Assembly (NCBI GenBank): GCA_016933695.1
Contig: JAFGAL010000008.1
Coordinates: 1-64,000 of the forward strand
Length of the DNA: 64,000 bases
From: Candidatus Zixiibacteriota bacterium
GTDB lineage: Bacteria; Zixibacteria; MSB-5A5; GN15; PGXB01
Direction: 5' to 3'
Position numbers and translations under genes: made by a program. Positions 28,792-37,404 of the stretch are shown here, one piece after another. How positions within the stretch are numbered: the first letter of the stretch is position 1; each line of letters begins with the position of its first letter. The notes under the pieces were generated by a model that saw nothing but the letters and a program-made list of their open reading frames with translations, ran no database searches and had not been told where the DNA came from.

Positions 28792-29067
28792 ATGCCGACC
28801 TATCAATATAAATGCACCAAATGCGGCCATGAGTTCGAGGAGTTCCAATCCATGAACGACAAGCCGCTGGAGACCTGTCCGAAATGCGGCGGGAAACCGG
28901 AACGGATTATCAGCGGCGGTGCGGGGTTTTTATTCAAGGGATCGGGGTTTTACATTACCGATCACCGCTCCAAGGCATATAAAGAGGCCGCCGGCAATGA
29001 AACAGGCGGCGCGGTCGTCGAGAAAAGCGACAAATCCAAAAAGGAGACGACCTCATCGGCGGCATGA
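28792..29067 (+). CDS. FmdB-family zinc-ribbon protein
   Basis: 91 residues. The N-terminus PTYQYKCTKCGHEFEEFQSM followed by TCPKCGG gives the CxxC...CxxC zinc ribbon of the FmdB/CxxC_CxxC_SSSS family, then GGAGFLFKGSGFYITD, also typical. The tail (residues ~65-91) is charged and low in complexity. The ATG at 28792 is preferred over the one at 28786 because GGAG then has 9-nt spacing instead of 3. The family is often called a regulator, but its function is not established. It ends 4 nt before the FAD oxidase gene, suggesting co-translation. Confidence 0.9.
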   Translation: MPTYQYKCTKCGHEFEEFQSMNDKPLETCPKCGGKPERIISGGAGFLFKGSGFYITDHRSKAYKEAAGNETGGAVVEKSDKSKKETTSSAA

Positions 29068-29071
29068 GACC

Positions 29072-30433
29072 ATGAACGACAATCGCCGGCACTATCAGTC
29101 GTTAATCGACCGTTTCGGCACCAGGATTTTGTTCGACACCGATCACTATCCCGAATACTCGCGGGATGCATCGGAAGTCAACGTAAAGCCGGGGTGCCTT
29201 TTTTTTGCGGAAAACGAAACCGATGTCATTGATGCGGTAACGCTCTGCCGGGAATCTTCCATTCCCATCGTGTTCCGTGGCGCCGGAACCGGCTACACGG
29301 GCGGAGCGGTTCCTGTCCCGGACGGACTGGTGCTTTCTTTGGAAAAACTTCGGAAACTGGAAATCGACATCGTTGGCCGTCGCGCCTTCTGCGGGTCGGG
29401 GGTCATTACCATTGACGTGATGCGCGAAGCGGAAAAAGCCGGGTTGTTTTATCCCCCCGATCCTGCCAGTTACGACGAATCCACTCTCGGCGGCAATGTC
29501 GCCGAAAATGCCGGAGGCCTGCACTGCAAAAAATACGGCGTCACCAGAGATTATATCATCGGCCTGCGCGCGGTAACCGCCCGGGGAGAACTCCTGACAA
29601 CCGGCGTCTTTGCAAACCATGAGCTGTTTAATCTCACCGGTGTTTTGATCGGATCGGAGGGCCTCCTGGCCGCGATTACCGAAATCGCCGTGCGGCTGAT
29701 CGATTTCGACCGGACCGGACCGACCATTCTGGCCGCGTTCGACAACGCCGAAAACGCCGCCCGCACGGTGGCGGATATCACCAGAAGCGGCATTATCCCG
29801 TCGGTGATGGAATACCTGGACCGCGACGCGGTCGTTTGCTCGAATCGATACGAAACGACCGTCGAGATCGACCGTGCCGAGGCGGTGTTGCTGTTCGAGA
29901 CCTCCGGCCCGGACGCGTCCGCAACCGCCACGCGGATTCATGATATCTGCCGTTCCCATGCGGCGGTATTACTGCAGAGAGAGGATGATCCCGAACAGGC
30001 GGCACCGCTCTGGAAAGTCCGCCGGAACCTGTCCAAGGCGGTCAAAGCCTCGGCGGAGCAGAAAATTGCCGAGGACGTCTGCGTTCCGCCCTCGCGCCTT
30101 CCGGAGCTGGTGGCGTTCGTGGCCGAACTCAACGCCCGCCTGCCGCTGCGGGTTAATTCCTATGGCCATGCCGGCGACGGAAATCTGCATGTCAATTTCC
30201 TGGTTGAGGAGCCGGAACGGGTCGATCAGGCGCTTATCAACAACGCAATCGGCGGCTTGTTCGCAAAAACCCTGGCACTGGGCGGCACCCTCACCGGGGA
30301 ACACGGCATCGGGCTTTCCAAGAAGGCGTTTCTGCATCTTGAATTCGACGCGGCGACCCGTGCCCACATGAAAAAAGTCAAAGAGGTCTTTGATCCCGAC
30401 GGCATTTTGAACCCCGGCAAAATGTTTGTATGA
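29072..30433 (+). CDS. FAD-linked oxidase, GlcD/D-lactate dehydrogenase-like
   Basis: 453 residues from the ATG 4 nt after the fmdB stop; the longer track ORF runs out of frame through fmdB. The N-terminal FAD-binding type 4 domain has PIVFRGAGTGYTGGAVPVPDG and DPASYDESTLGGNVAENAGG. The FAD-oxidase C-terminal domain ends with GHAGDGNLHVNFL and GTLTGEHGIGLSKKAFL. Members oxidise glycolate, D-lactate or other 2-hydroxy acids and pass electrons to the quinone pool or an Fe-S partner. No GlcE/GlcF genes are adjacent, so substrate and acceptor are open. Confidence 0.9.
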   Translation: MNDNRRHYQSLIDRFGTRILFDTDHYPEYSRDASEVNVKPGCLFFAENETDVIDAVTLCRESSIPIVFRGAGTGYTGGAVPVPDGLVLSLEKLRKLEIDIVGRRAFCGSGVITIDVMREAEKAGLFYPPDPASYDESTLGGNVAENAGGLHCKKYGVTRDYIIGLRAVTARGELLTTGVFANHELFNLTGVLIGSEGLLAAITEIAVRLIDFDRTGPTILAAFDNAENAARTVADITRSGIIPSVMEYLDRDAVVCSNRYETTVEIDRAEAVLLFETSGPDASATATRIHDICRSHAAVLLQREDDPEQAAPLWKVRRNLSKAVKASAEQKIAEDVCVPPSRLPELVAFVAELNARLPLRVNSYGHAGDGNLHVNFLVEEPERVDQALINNAIGGLFAKTLALGGTLTGEHGIGLSKKAFLHLEFDAATRAHMKKVKEVFDPDGILNPGKMFV

Positions 30434-30506
30434 TTGCCTGAAACATTCTTACCGGAAAAAAAACGACATTTCCTCGTGAAATATCATAAAACCACCTTCT
30501 GCAATC

Positions 30507-30535
30507 TTGACAAACAATAGCGGATAGCATAATAT
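30507..30535 (+). promoter_or_regulatory. Predicted sigma70 promoter for gltA
   Basis: TTGACA (30507-30512), 17-nt spacer, TAATAT (30530-30535), about 86 nt upstream of the citrate synthase ATG. The stretch 30434-30620 holds no gene. Confidence 0.5.
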
Positions 30536-30620
30536 GGCACAATATCATTACGTTCGGAAGGACAGTTGTGAAAGATCCAATTTCTCGTTTTCAATACACG
30601 TTCAACTGTAGGAGTATATA

Positions 30621-31895
30621 ATGGCGACCTTACAGAAAAAAATGGCGGCCATGATTCCTTCACTTCGTGAGGAACTCAAGGAACTCGCCCAAAAAGTCGG
30701 CGACAAGAAGATCTCTGACGTCACCGTGGCTCAGGCGTACGGTGGAATGCGCGGTGTGAAGGGAATGATCTGCGATACGTCAGTCGTATATCCCGACAAG
30801 GGACTCGTGATCCGTGGGATTCCGATTATGGAACTGCGTGAGCGGTATCCCGAAGAAATCTTCTACCTGCTCTGCACCGGTGAACTGCCGGACAAGGCGG
30901 CGTTAAAGGCGTTGCAGAAGGAATTTGCCGAGCGCTCCACCGTACCGAAATACGTCTGGAACGTTCTGGAGGCCATGCCGAAGGATTCACATCCGATGGC
31001 CATGCTGGACACCGGTATCCTCGTTATGCAGAAGGAATCGGAATTCAAGAAGGCCTACGACAAGGGCATGAAAAAAACCGATTACTGGCAACCGATGCTT
31101 GAGGATTCTCTCAACCTGTTGGCCAAGCTTCCGGGAATCGCGGCCGGTGTCTATCGTCTGCGCTTCAAGAAAGGCAACCGCATCGCCTACAAGAAAGACC
31201 TCGACTGGGGTGCCAACTATGCCCGGATGCTGGGTATCACGGATAAAACCGGTATCTTCACGAAGCTGATCCGGCTGTATCTGACCCTGCATTGCGACCA
31301 CGAAGGCGGCAATGTCAGCGCCAACACCTGCCATACGGTCGGTTCCGCGCTGTCCGACGCCTACTATGCGGTTTCGGCGGGTTTGAACGGACTGGCTGGC
31401 CCTCTGCACGGTCTGGCCAACCAGGAATGCCTCAACTGGATTCTGGAAACCATGAAGAAGTTCAAAGGCGTGCCGACCGATGAGCAGATTCGCAATTATG
31501 CCTGGGAAACCCTGAATTCCGGCAAGGTGATTCCGGGGTACGGCCATGCCGTCCTGCGTGTCACCGACCCGCGCTTCAGCGCCTTTTTGGCATTCGGCAA
31601 AGAGTATTTGCCGGACAGCCCGGTCTTCCAGACCGTCGCCAAGGTGTACGATGTGGTTCCGAAAGTGCTCGAAGAGCACGGCAAAGCCAAGAACCCGTGG
31701 CCGAACGTCGACGCCGGTTCGGGTGCGCTTCTGTATCACTTCGGCCTGAAGGAGTTCCCGTACTACACGGTGCTCTTCAGCGTATCGCGTGCGATGGGTA
31801 TGCTCGCGCAGTTGGTTCTCAACCGTGCCATGGGCACCGCCATCACCCGTCCGAAATCGGTCAGCACCGAGTGGGTGAAACAGAACGTCAAGTAG
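30621..31895 (+). CDS. gltA: Citrate synthase, mitochondrial-like (type I) subgroup
   Basis: 424 residues. Active-site blocks are complete: GNVSANTCHTVGSALSDAYYA, GLAGPLHGLANQECLNW (catalytic His), GYGHAVLRVTDPRF (second His) and DAGSGALLYHFGL (Asp region). The N-terminus (DVTVAQAYGGMRGVKGMICDTS) resembles eukaryotic and type I dimeric enzymes rather than the NADH-sensitive E. coli hexamer. It condenses acetyl-CoA and oxaloacetate at the entry to the TCA cycle. TAGGAG lies 9-10 nt before the ATG. A strong terminator follows. Confidence 0.94.
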   Translation: MATLQKKMAAMIPSLREELKELAQKVGDKKISDVTVAQAYGGMRGVKGMICDTSVVYPDKGLVIRGIPIMELRERYPEEIFYLLCTGELPDKAALKALQKEFAERSTVPKYVWNVLEAMPKDSHPMAMLDTGILVMQKESEFKKAYDKGMKKTDYWQPMLEDSLNLLAKLPGIAAGVYRLRFKKGNRIAYKKDLDWGANYARMLGITDKTGIFTKLIRLYLTLHCDHEGGNVSANTCHTVGSALSDAYYAVSAGLNGLAGPLHGLANQECLNWILETMKKFKGVPTDEQIRNYAWETLNSGKVIPGYGHAVLRVTDPRFSAFLAFGKEYLPDSPVFQTVAKVYDVVPKVLEEHGKAKNPWPNVDAGSGALLYHFGLKEFPYYTVLFSVSRAMGMLAQLVLNRAMGTAITRPKSVSTEWVKQNVK

Positions 31896-31914
31896 ATTGC
31901 ATTCCAGTGACAAT

Positions 31915-31944
31915 AAAAACGGCGGCTGAGGCCGCCGTTTTTTT
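31915..31944. terminator. Bidirectional intrinsic terminator, gltA / sensor kinase
   Basis: AAAACGGCGGC-TGAG-GCCGCCGTTTTTTT: a GC-rich stem flanked by A- and T-runs, so it works for both converging genes. It overlaps the stop codon of the minus-strand sensor kinase. Confidence 0.9.
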
Positions 31945-33985
31945 ATGACTGTTTTTTGAAGATGACGCGGAATTCGGTCCCGCCGGACGGCGGCGAATGA
32001 ATTTCGATTCGTCCCTCGTGCTCTTCAACAATCCGGTGTACGATTGACAGCCCCAGCCCCGTGCCGGAATCCTTGGTGCTGACATACGGCGAGAACACCC
32101 GGCGTTTGAGGTCATCGGGGATTCCCGGCCCGGTATCGATCACCGACAACACGACCTCATCGCCTTCTTCGCGAAGCACCACGGTCACCTCTCCCCCCTC
32201 GGCCTCGCAGGCCTCGATGGCGTTCCGCCCCAGATTGAAAAGCATCTGCTTGAAACGATCCTCGGTTCCGTTAAGCGTGATATCCGGCGGCACGGTGGAG
32301 ACAATCGTGATATCCTTTCGCTCCAAACCGAGGCGAAGCAGTTTGACGGTTTCCTCGACAAGGGTGCTGAAATCGATTGTTTTGCCCTGCCGGCCTTTAC
32401 TTCGGGTCAGGGCCAGAAAACGGGTGACGATTTCATTGAGACGATTGGCTTCGGATTTGATCTGGCGGGTGAACTCCTGAAATTCATCGACATTGGTCTT
32501 CGGCTCGAATTCACTGAGCAGACGCTGGGCGGCAATGGAGATTGCGTTCAACGGATTGCGGATCTCATGTGCCACCCCGGCGGCCAGGTCGCCGAGTTCT
32601 GTCAGACGTTCCCGGCGGCGCGAATCCTCCTCCAGTTCCCGCACCCGGGTATAGTCGTAAATCACTGCCGCGACTCCGGTCGGCTGATTCTCCTGACGGT
32701 ACAATCGCGCCATGGTGACGAGTAAATACCGCCGCCCGGCCGGTCCGGCATACATGGTTTCCAACTCTGCGGCGGTTTCCCGTCCGGCCAGTAGCTCCGC
32801 AATCGGGATCACTTCCGCAAACGGCAGATCACGCCATTTGTGTCCAAGCACAACGCCTTCCTCGACACTGAACGTCCGCAAGAACTCGGGATTGGCCAGT
32901 TCGATGGTCCCGTCCGGCCCAACCACCACCAGCCCGGAGTTCATACTTTCAAAGACTTTTTCCGCCAGCGATTGAATGCGACGATACGAACGATCCAGGT
33001 ACATACGCTTTTGCTTGCCCTGAGAGTACATTACGTACAACACCAGCACCGCGAATATCACCAGGCTGAGAATGATCATCTGGCGGTCGAATCCGGTGAC
33101 GATTTCATGATACCGGTCGAGGGCAATTCCCAGGCGAAACACGCCCGATCCGTACTCATCCGACTCGAACGCCTTTGCCATCTCCAGTATCTCGCGCCCG
33201 TCGAATATATACTGCCGACTGCAGGTCGTATCGCAGATCAGCGCCTGTGATAAAAATTCGTCTTTTTCGATTTTAAGAACCGGGCCGATATTGCGCGATG
33301 AAAAGATAATCCCGTCGGGAGTCTGGAAGAGAATGTAGACGATCCCCAGTTCGTGCCCGATATTCTGCACCAGGTATCCGATCCCGATGTTTTTCTTGGC
33401 CTCCGAATAAAACAGGGCATCGGCGGCGATGACGACGATGTATTCGCGATTCATGGTCCGTTCGAAATAATACATGGATACATCACCCGGCAAATCGCCG
33501 GCTTTGGTCATAAAATCGCGGAAACCCGCCGAATCGTTCCGGAATGCTTCGAGTTCGGTAAAGTAGTCGTCGATAATGTCATCGGGATTGAGAAACACCC
33601 CCCGCAAACCGTATGTCACCAGTCCAAGTTCGGCATCGAAAATGAAAATCCCGTCGACACCGTATGCCGCCGCGAAGTCCGCCAGTTCCTCATACGAGAA
33701 ATCAAGCTGTTCGCGCGACATGACAAAACCCGCCAGATCGGAAAATTTCTCCTGCACCAGCAAATCGAAAAAGGAATTGGCCTTGATGGCGTTGTCCGCC
33801 GACCGGGTCAGGCTGGAAATCAGCGCCGCGCCCTGAATGCGCAAAAGTTCCAGACTGTCATTGCGGCTTTTTTGTATTCCCAGATAGGCAAAGACAAACA
33901 GCAAAATCCCCAGAACGATGAGAATCGGCAGACGGTAGCGCGGACCGGCCCAGCGGCCGCCGTCGGATGCATCGGATCGTACCAT
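31943..33985 (-). CDS. Membrane sensor histidine kinase with PAS domain
   Basis: 680 residues. Transmembrane helix 1 (LPILIVLGILLFVFAYLGI), an extracytoplasmic sensor region of ~250 residues, transmembrane helix 2 (MIILSLVIFAVLVLYVMY), a PAS domain (MNSGLVVVGPDGTIELANPEF), then DHp with the phospho-accepting His (LAAGVAHEIRNPLNAI) and a complete ATPase domain (LGRNAIEACEAEGGEV, IDTGPGIPDDLKRRVFSPY, GTGLGLSIVHRIV). It should autophosphorylate and signal to a response regulator, but none is nearby. It starts 59 nt after the second kinase gene, so the two probably share a transcript. No clear Shine-Dalgarno precedes the ATG. Confidence 0.93.
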   Translation of the reverse strand: MVRSDASDGGRWAGPRYRLPILIVLGILLFVFAYLGIQKSRNDSLELLRIQGAALISSLTRSADNAIKANSFFDLLVQEKFSDLAGFVMSREQLDFSYEELADFAAAYGVDGIFIFDAELGLVTYGLRGVFLNPDDIIDDYFTELEAFRNDSAGFRDFMTKAGDLPGDVSMYYFERTMNREYIVVIAADALFYSEAKKNIGIGYLVQNIGHELGIVYILFQTPDGIIFSSRNIGPVLKIEKDEFLSQALICDTTCSRQYIFDGREILEMAKAFESDEYGSGVFRLGIALDRYHEIVTGFDRQMIILSLVIFAVLVLYVMYSQGKQKRMYLDRSYRRIQSLAEKVFESMNSGLVVVGPDGTIELANPEFLRTFSVEEGVVLGHKWRDLPFAEVIPIAELLAGRETAAELETMYAGPAGRRYLLVTMARLYRQENQPTGVAAVIYDYTRVRELEEDSRRRERLTELGDLAAGVAHEIRNPLNAISIAAQRLLSEFEPKTNVDEFQEFTRQIKSEANRLNEIVTRFLALTRSKGRQGKTIDFSTLVEETVKLLRLGLERKDITIVSTVPPDITLNGTEDRFKQMLFNLGRNAIEACEAEGGEVTVVLREEGDEVVLSVIDTGPGIPDDLKRRVFSPYVSTKDSGTGLGLSIVHRIVEEHEGRIEIHSPPSGGTEFRVIFKKQS

Positions 33986-34044
33986 GAGGCAAAAGTAGAA
34001 TGTTGAATGGTGCCGGTCAACGGTTTATTTCCGTCGCGACGGGA

Positions 34045-35943
34045 TCAGCGGGCCGCGGCCTGCGATGTCGCCGTTTCCTTCGGGGACTCCTCGCCTTCGG
34101 ACACGGGATGCGCGATCGGAAGCGTGATTTCAAACCGGGATCGACCGTCGGCATCACGATACCCGATTTCACCGTGATGGTTGTCAACCACGGTCTTGCA
34201 GGTAATCAGTCCCAGACCGGCGCCATTGCGCCTGGTGCTGAAACGCTGGACGAACAGTTTGGGACGATCATCCTGGGGAATGAGCGGGCCGTTGTTGATC
34301 ACATCCATACAGAACCGATCTCCCGATGCGGCCAGCCGCGTGGTCACCGTAATTTGTCTTTCCGCTTCGCACGATTCCAGCGCTTCGGAGGCGTTATACA
34401 GCAGGTTGACCAGCAGGACCTGGACCTGTCCGGCATTGATTTCCACCAGCGGGACAGTGTCGGCCAGAACCGATTCGATTCTGATATTGTCGAATTTGTT
34501 CTGCGGTTTGACAAAGGCGATCAGGTTTTGCACCAGCTGATTGAGATCTTCCTTGCGGAATTCGCTGGCTTCGTCGCTGAACCGGCTCAGCCCGGACGTG
34601 AACCGGGTGATATTGTCGACCGTTTGGCGCATGACTTCGATTTTCTGTCCCAGTTTGTCGTACTGCTCCCTGGCGATAAACAGCGGAAGCAGTTCCAGAT
34701 TCCCCTGCAGAACCGCCAGGTAATTGTTGATTTCATGTGCGATATCGCGCGCCATTTTTCCACGTGTGGCAAACCGGTCAAGTTGCACCACCATACTCTG
34801 ATAATTGCGACTCTCGGAAATGTCTTTGACAAAATACAGCTTCGCCACCGGCGCCTGTCCGCGGACTCCGAGTGCGCTGTATACCAGCGTGGCAGGGAAT
34901 TTTTCCTTGTTGCGATTGCGGCAGATGACTTCCTGAACGTCCGCACCCTGTTCGGCCGAGGCGATGCCGGTGATCGTTTCCGGTGACAGCAGTAACAGCT
35001 CGCCGATCGGGACGTTCAACATATCGCTACTCCCGTATCCGAAATTTGCGGCGGCGGTTTGGTTGTAGATGATTACCTTGTCGTTGAGATTGGTCACGAT
35101 AATCGCATCCGGCGAGTAATCGATCAACGCCGTTAAAAACGACTCCGACTCTTTCAGGGCCTTATTGGCCTGGATTAATTCCTTGTTGGTATTCTTCAGC
35201 TGTTTTTGTTTTTCCGCCAGACTGGTGGTCATGTTGTTAAAGGCGTCGATAATGGCGCACATGTCGGGATCACGGCATTTCCAGGTGATATAATATTCCT
35301 GGCCCTCGGCGGTTCTGGCAAAACCGGCGGCAAGATGCGTCAACGGCAGTTTGATCCCTTTATGGATCAAATAAATCAACAACAGCGAAATCAACGCGGA
35401 GATTAAAAACAGCAAAACCAGCAAATAGGCCAGGTCCTTGTCGGCGCTTTGGGTCAGGACATTGGGCGACGCGATTAACAGGCCGTAACTCGATTGCGGA
35501 CTGCGCGGTGCGAAATAGCAATGGATATAATTGCCGTCCTCGCTGAGAAACACCTGTCGTTCGGGATTGAGGCCGATGGCCTCCGCTTTGGCATCACCGC
35601 CCAGAATCGGCCGTATCGCGGGAAATCCGGTGGGCGCCGTAAGCCGATCGAGGAAAACCGGTTCGATGTGGTTGATATACTCGTATTGTGACTCAATGCG
35701 TTCCACCGCCTCCACGAAGGCGGAGTGGTCGGGGGCAAACGCGGAATCGTTCTCCATAATATCAAACAACTGCCCCGCGATCGGTGCGATTTTCTGCTCC
35801 AGAGTCTCAAAATGCCTGGCCAGCTGGCTGTCATCGTTTTGATAGAACAACACCAGGGCCAGCGCGATAAAAATAAAAACGATATGAATAATAATGAACC
35901 GCGAGACGCGTGTGAGGAGTGCGGGGGACTTTATTTCTGACAT
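34045..35943 (-). CDS. Membrane sensor histidine kinase with HAMP-like and PAS domains
   Basis: 632 residues from the ATG at 35943; the track's TTG at 35949 adds two. Transmembrane helix 1 (IIIHIVFIFIALALVLFY), a periplasmic region of ~140 residues, transmembrane helix 2 (LAYLLVLLFLISALISLLLIYLI), a HAMP-like linker, coiled coil, PAS (DYSPDAIIVTNLNDKVIIYNQ), DHp with His (MARDIAHEINNYLAVL) and an ATPase domain (LLYNASEALESCEAE, FVQRFSTRRNGAGLGLITC). The N-box and G-boxes look functional. It lies about 90 nt downstream of the structured RNA at 36021-36248, so its expression may be set by that element. It is followed by a second kinase, with no response regulator in the pair. Confidence 0.92.
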   Translation of the reverse strand: MSEIKSPALLTRVSRFIIIHIVFIFIALALVLFYQNDDSQLARHFETLEQKIAPIAGQLFDIMENDSAFAPDHSAFVEAVERIESQYEYINHIEPVFLDRLTAPTGFPAIRPILGGDAKAEAIGLNPERQVFLSEDGNYIHCYFAPRSPQSSYGLLIASPNVLTQSADKDLAYLLVLLFLISALISLLLIYLIHKGIKLPLTHLAAGFARTAEGQEYYITWKCRDPDMCAIIDAFNNMTTSLAEKQKQLKNTNKELIQANKALKESESFLTALIDYSPDAIIVTNLNDKVIIYNQTAAANFGYGSSDMLNVPIGELLLLSPETITGIASAEQGADVQEVICRNRNKEKFPATLVYSALGVRGQAPVAKLYFVKDISESRNYQSMVVQLDRFATRGKMARDIAHEINNYLAVLQGNLELLPLFIAREQYDKLGQKIEVMRQTVDNITRFTSGLSRFSDEASEFRKEDLNQLVQNLIAFVKPQNKFDNIRIESVLADTVPLVEINAGQVQVLLVNLLYNASEALESCEAERQITVTTRLAASGDRFCMDVINNGPLIPQDDRPKLFVQRFSTRRNGAGLGLITCKTVVDNHHGEIGYRDADGRSRFEITLPIAHPVSEGEESPKETATSQAAAR

Positions 35944-36020
35944 ACCCAATGACCCTGTACTAATGTTGGTATACGATGGATATCGGCAGGTCAGATGCTT
36001 ATTTTAGAGGATCGCAAAAA

Positions 36021-36248
36021 GTGGATATAAAAATAGGGAGTGGTGGAGGGGGGATGCCCGACTCTAACGTCAGGTGGCTGGTAAACCAGCGCACACCACT
36101 CCCTAAAATCTCTAACAACTCAGGGAGCGTCATGGTTCGACGCCGCCGAAGATAAAAGCAACTTATGTACCGAACCGAAAACCATCAGGCCGCAATCTTG
36201 CCCGATGCCGCACTCTTCGGTTCTGATTGATGTTAGTTACCCAACAAC
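36021..36248 (-). ncRNA. Candidate structured leader/ncRNA ahead of sensor-kinase operon (class unrecognised)
   Basis: Read on the minus strand it folds into several exact stems. CUAACA/UGUUAG closes a domain (36231-36236 with 36112-36117). GAACCGAA/UUCGGUUC (36216-36223 with 36172-36179) holds an inner AUCGGGC/GCCUGAU stem (36200-36206 with 36184-36190). GCGUC-GAACCAU-GACGC forms a second hairpin (36127-36143), whose loop can pair with AUGGUU at 36180-36185 as a pseudoknot. An 11-bp stem AGGGAGUGGUG/CACCACUCCCU (36094-36104 with 36035-36045) ends in AUUUUUAUA. CUCCCU at 36122-36127 can instead pair with AGGGAG at 36099-36104, destroying the terminator stem, as in a riboswitch. It matches no class I could recall. 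Folding was done by eye only. Confidence 0.5.
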
Positions 36249-36254
36249 GCGCAG

Positions 36255-36292
36255 ATTATAATTCATGATGCGTGAGGAAAATCATCACGAAT
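36255..36292 (-). promoter_or_regulatory. TATAAT box with flanking operator-like inverted repeat
   Basis: TATAAT on the minus strand (36255-36260) sits 7 nt before the proposed RNA start. No good -35 lies at 17 nt (GATTTT). Instead ATTCGTGATG...CATCATGAAT (36283-36292 and 36261-36270), a 10-bp inverted repeat with one G-U, covers that place, suggesting an activator or repressor site. Confidence 0.4.
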
Positions 36293-36365
36293 GTGCAAAC
36301 TCATTCACATTACCTGCAAGTCCTGCTGTCACATGCAGTACCAGAGGTCGCTGACGGGATGCACT

Positions 36366-37295
36366 CTACCCCTTCAGCTCTTCAATACGTTTTTCCGCGG
36401 CCATCGCGGCGGTGGTGCCGTCGCCGACCGCATTGGTGATCTGCCGCACCAATTGCGCGCGCACATCACCGCAGGCATAAATGCCCTTTACCGACGTTTC
36501 CATTCTGGCGTCGGTGATGATATATCCGCCGGAGTCTTTTTCAACTCCTTCACGAACGATATTTGAATTGGGGACGAAACCGATGAAGATGAAAATGGCC
36601 CCCACATCGACAGTCGACTTTTCACCGGTCTTGACATGTTTCAGCGTGAGTGACGTAACCCGGGTGTCGCCGTTTATCGATTCCACCACGGTATCCCAGA
36701 TAAATTCCATTTTGGGATTTCTAAACGCGCGTTCCTGAATGATTTTCTGCGCCCGCAATTGATCGCGGCGATGAATCAGGATCACCTTGCTTCCGAACTT
36801 GGTCAGAAACATTGCTTCCTCGACCGCGGCATCACCGCCGCCGACCACCGCGATAATTTGATTCTTGAAGAAATTGCCGTCGCAGATGGCGCAGTACGAA
36901 ACGCCCCGGCCGCTGAATTCTTTCTCGCCCGGGACATTAAGCAAATTCGGCGATCCCCCGGTGGAAAGAATCACGGCCTTGCCCCGATAGCGATCCCCCG
37001 ATGCCGTCGCTGCCAGGCGATCCTCCCCTTCGCAATACACCTCGGTGACTTCATCCGAGACAATCTCAAGTCCGAACTTTTTGGCATGCTCAGTCATTTT
37101 CATGGCCAACTCAGGTCCGGAAATCATTTCGAATCCGGGATAATCCTCGATTTCATCGGTTTTGGCAATTTGGCCGCCGGGCATGTATTTTTCAATCAAC
37201 ACCGTGCGGACATTGGCGCGCGCGCCGTACAGACCGGATGTCAGACCTCCCGGTCCCCCTCCCACGATGATAATGTCATATTCTTTTTCCGCCAT
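36366..37295 (-). CDS. trxB: Thioredoxin reductase
   Basis: 309 residues, the size of the low-molecular-weight bacterial enzyme. FAD motif IIVGGGPGGLTSGLYGARA at the N-terminus; redox-active CAICDG (CxxC) at ~135; NAD(P)H motif IAVVGGGDAAVEEAMFL; and the C-terminal FAD motif GIYACGDVRAQLVRQITNAVGDG. It reduces thioredoxin with NADPH. The second nucleotide motif continues to HRRDQLRA, whose Arg pair favours NADPH. Transcription may also continue into the RNA/sensor-kinase region downstream, because I see no terminator immediately after it. Confidence 0.95.
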   Translation of the reverse strand: MAEKEYDIIIVGGGPGGLTSGLYGARANVRTVLIEKYMPGGQIAKTDEIEDYPGFEMISGPELAMKMTEHAKKFGLEIVSDEVTEVYCEGEDRLAATASGDRYRGKAVILSTGGSPNLLNVPGEKEFSGRGVSYCAICDGNFFKNQIIAVVGGGDAAVEEAMFLTKFGSKVILIHRRDQLRAQKIIQERAFRNPKMEFIWDTVVESINGDTRVTSLTLKHVKTGEKSTVDVGAIFIFIGFVPNSNIVREGVEKDSGGYIITDARMETSVKGIYACGDVRAQLVRQITNAVGDGTTAAMAAEKRIEELKG

Positions 37296-37344
37296 TGGAA
37301 AACCCCATCTCCGCTTGCAAAAACTCGCTCACACAACAGCCCAC

Positions 37345-37372
37345 AATATATACAATATTAGCCCGGATTCAA
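37345..37372 (-). promoter_or_regulatory. Predicted sigma70 promoter for trxB
   Basis: Minus strand: TTGAAT (37367-37372), 16-nt spacer, TATATT (37345-37350), about 50 nt before the trxB ATG. Confidence 0.5.
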
Positions 37373-37404
37373 CAGCTTTTTCAGCGAGAACGGCTGTCAG
37401 CCCG

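Larger units (their letters stand above)
35944..36365. other. 422-nt gene-free region between trxB and the sensor kinases
   Basis: Contains a minus-strand structured RNA candidate (36021-36248) and an inverted repeat beside a TATAAT (36255-36292). The six-frame track shows only one spurious plus-strand ORF (36291-36566) that runs antisense into trxB. Confidence 0.7.

Noticed and set aside
36120-36150. tmRNA 5' end (GGGAGCGTCATGGTTCGACG)
   Set aside because: No matching CCA-ended acceptor half, no tag-peptide ORF and too little room before trxB; the same bases fit a local hairpin on the minus strand.
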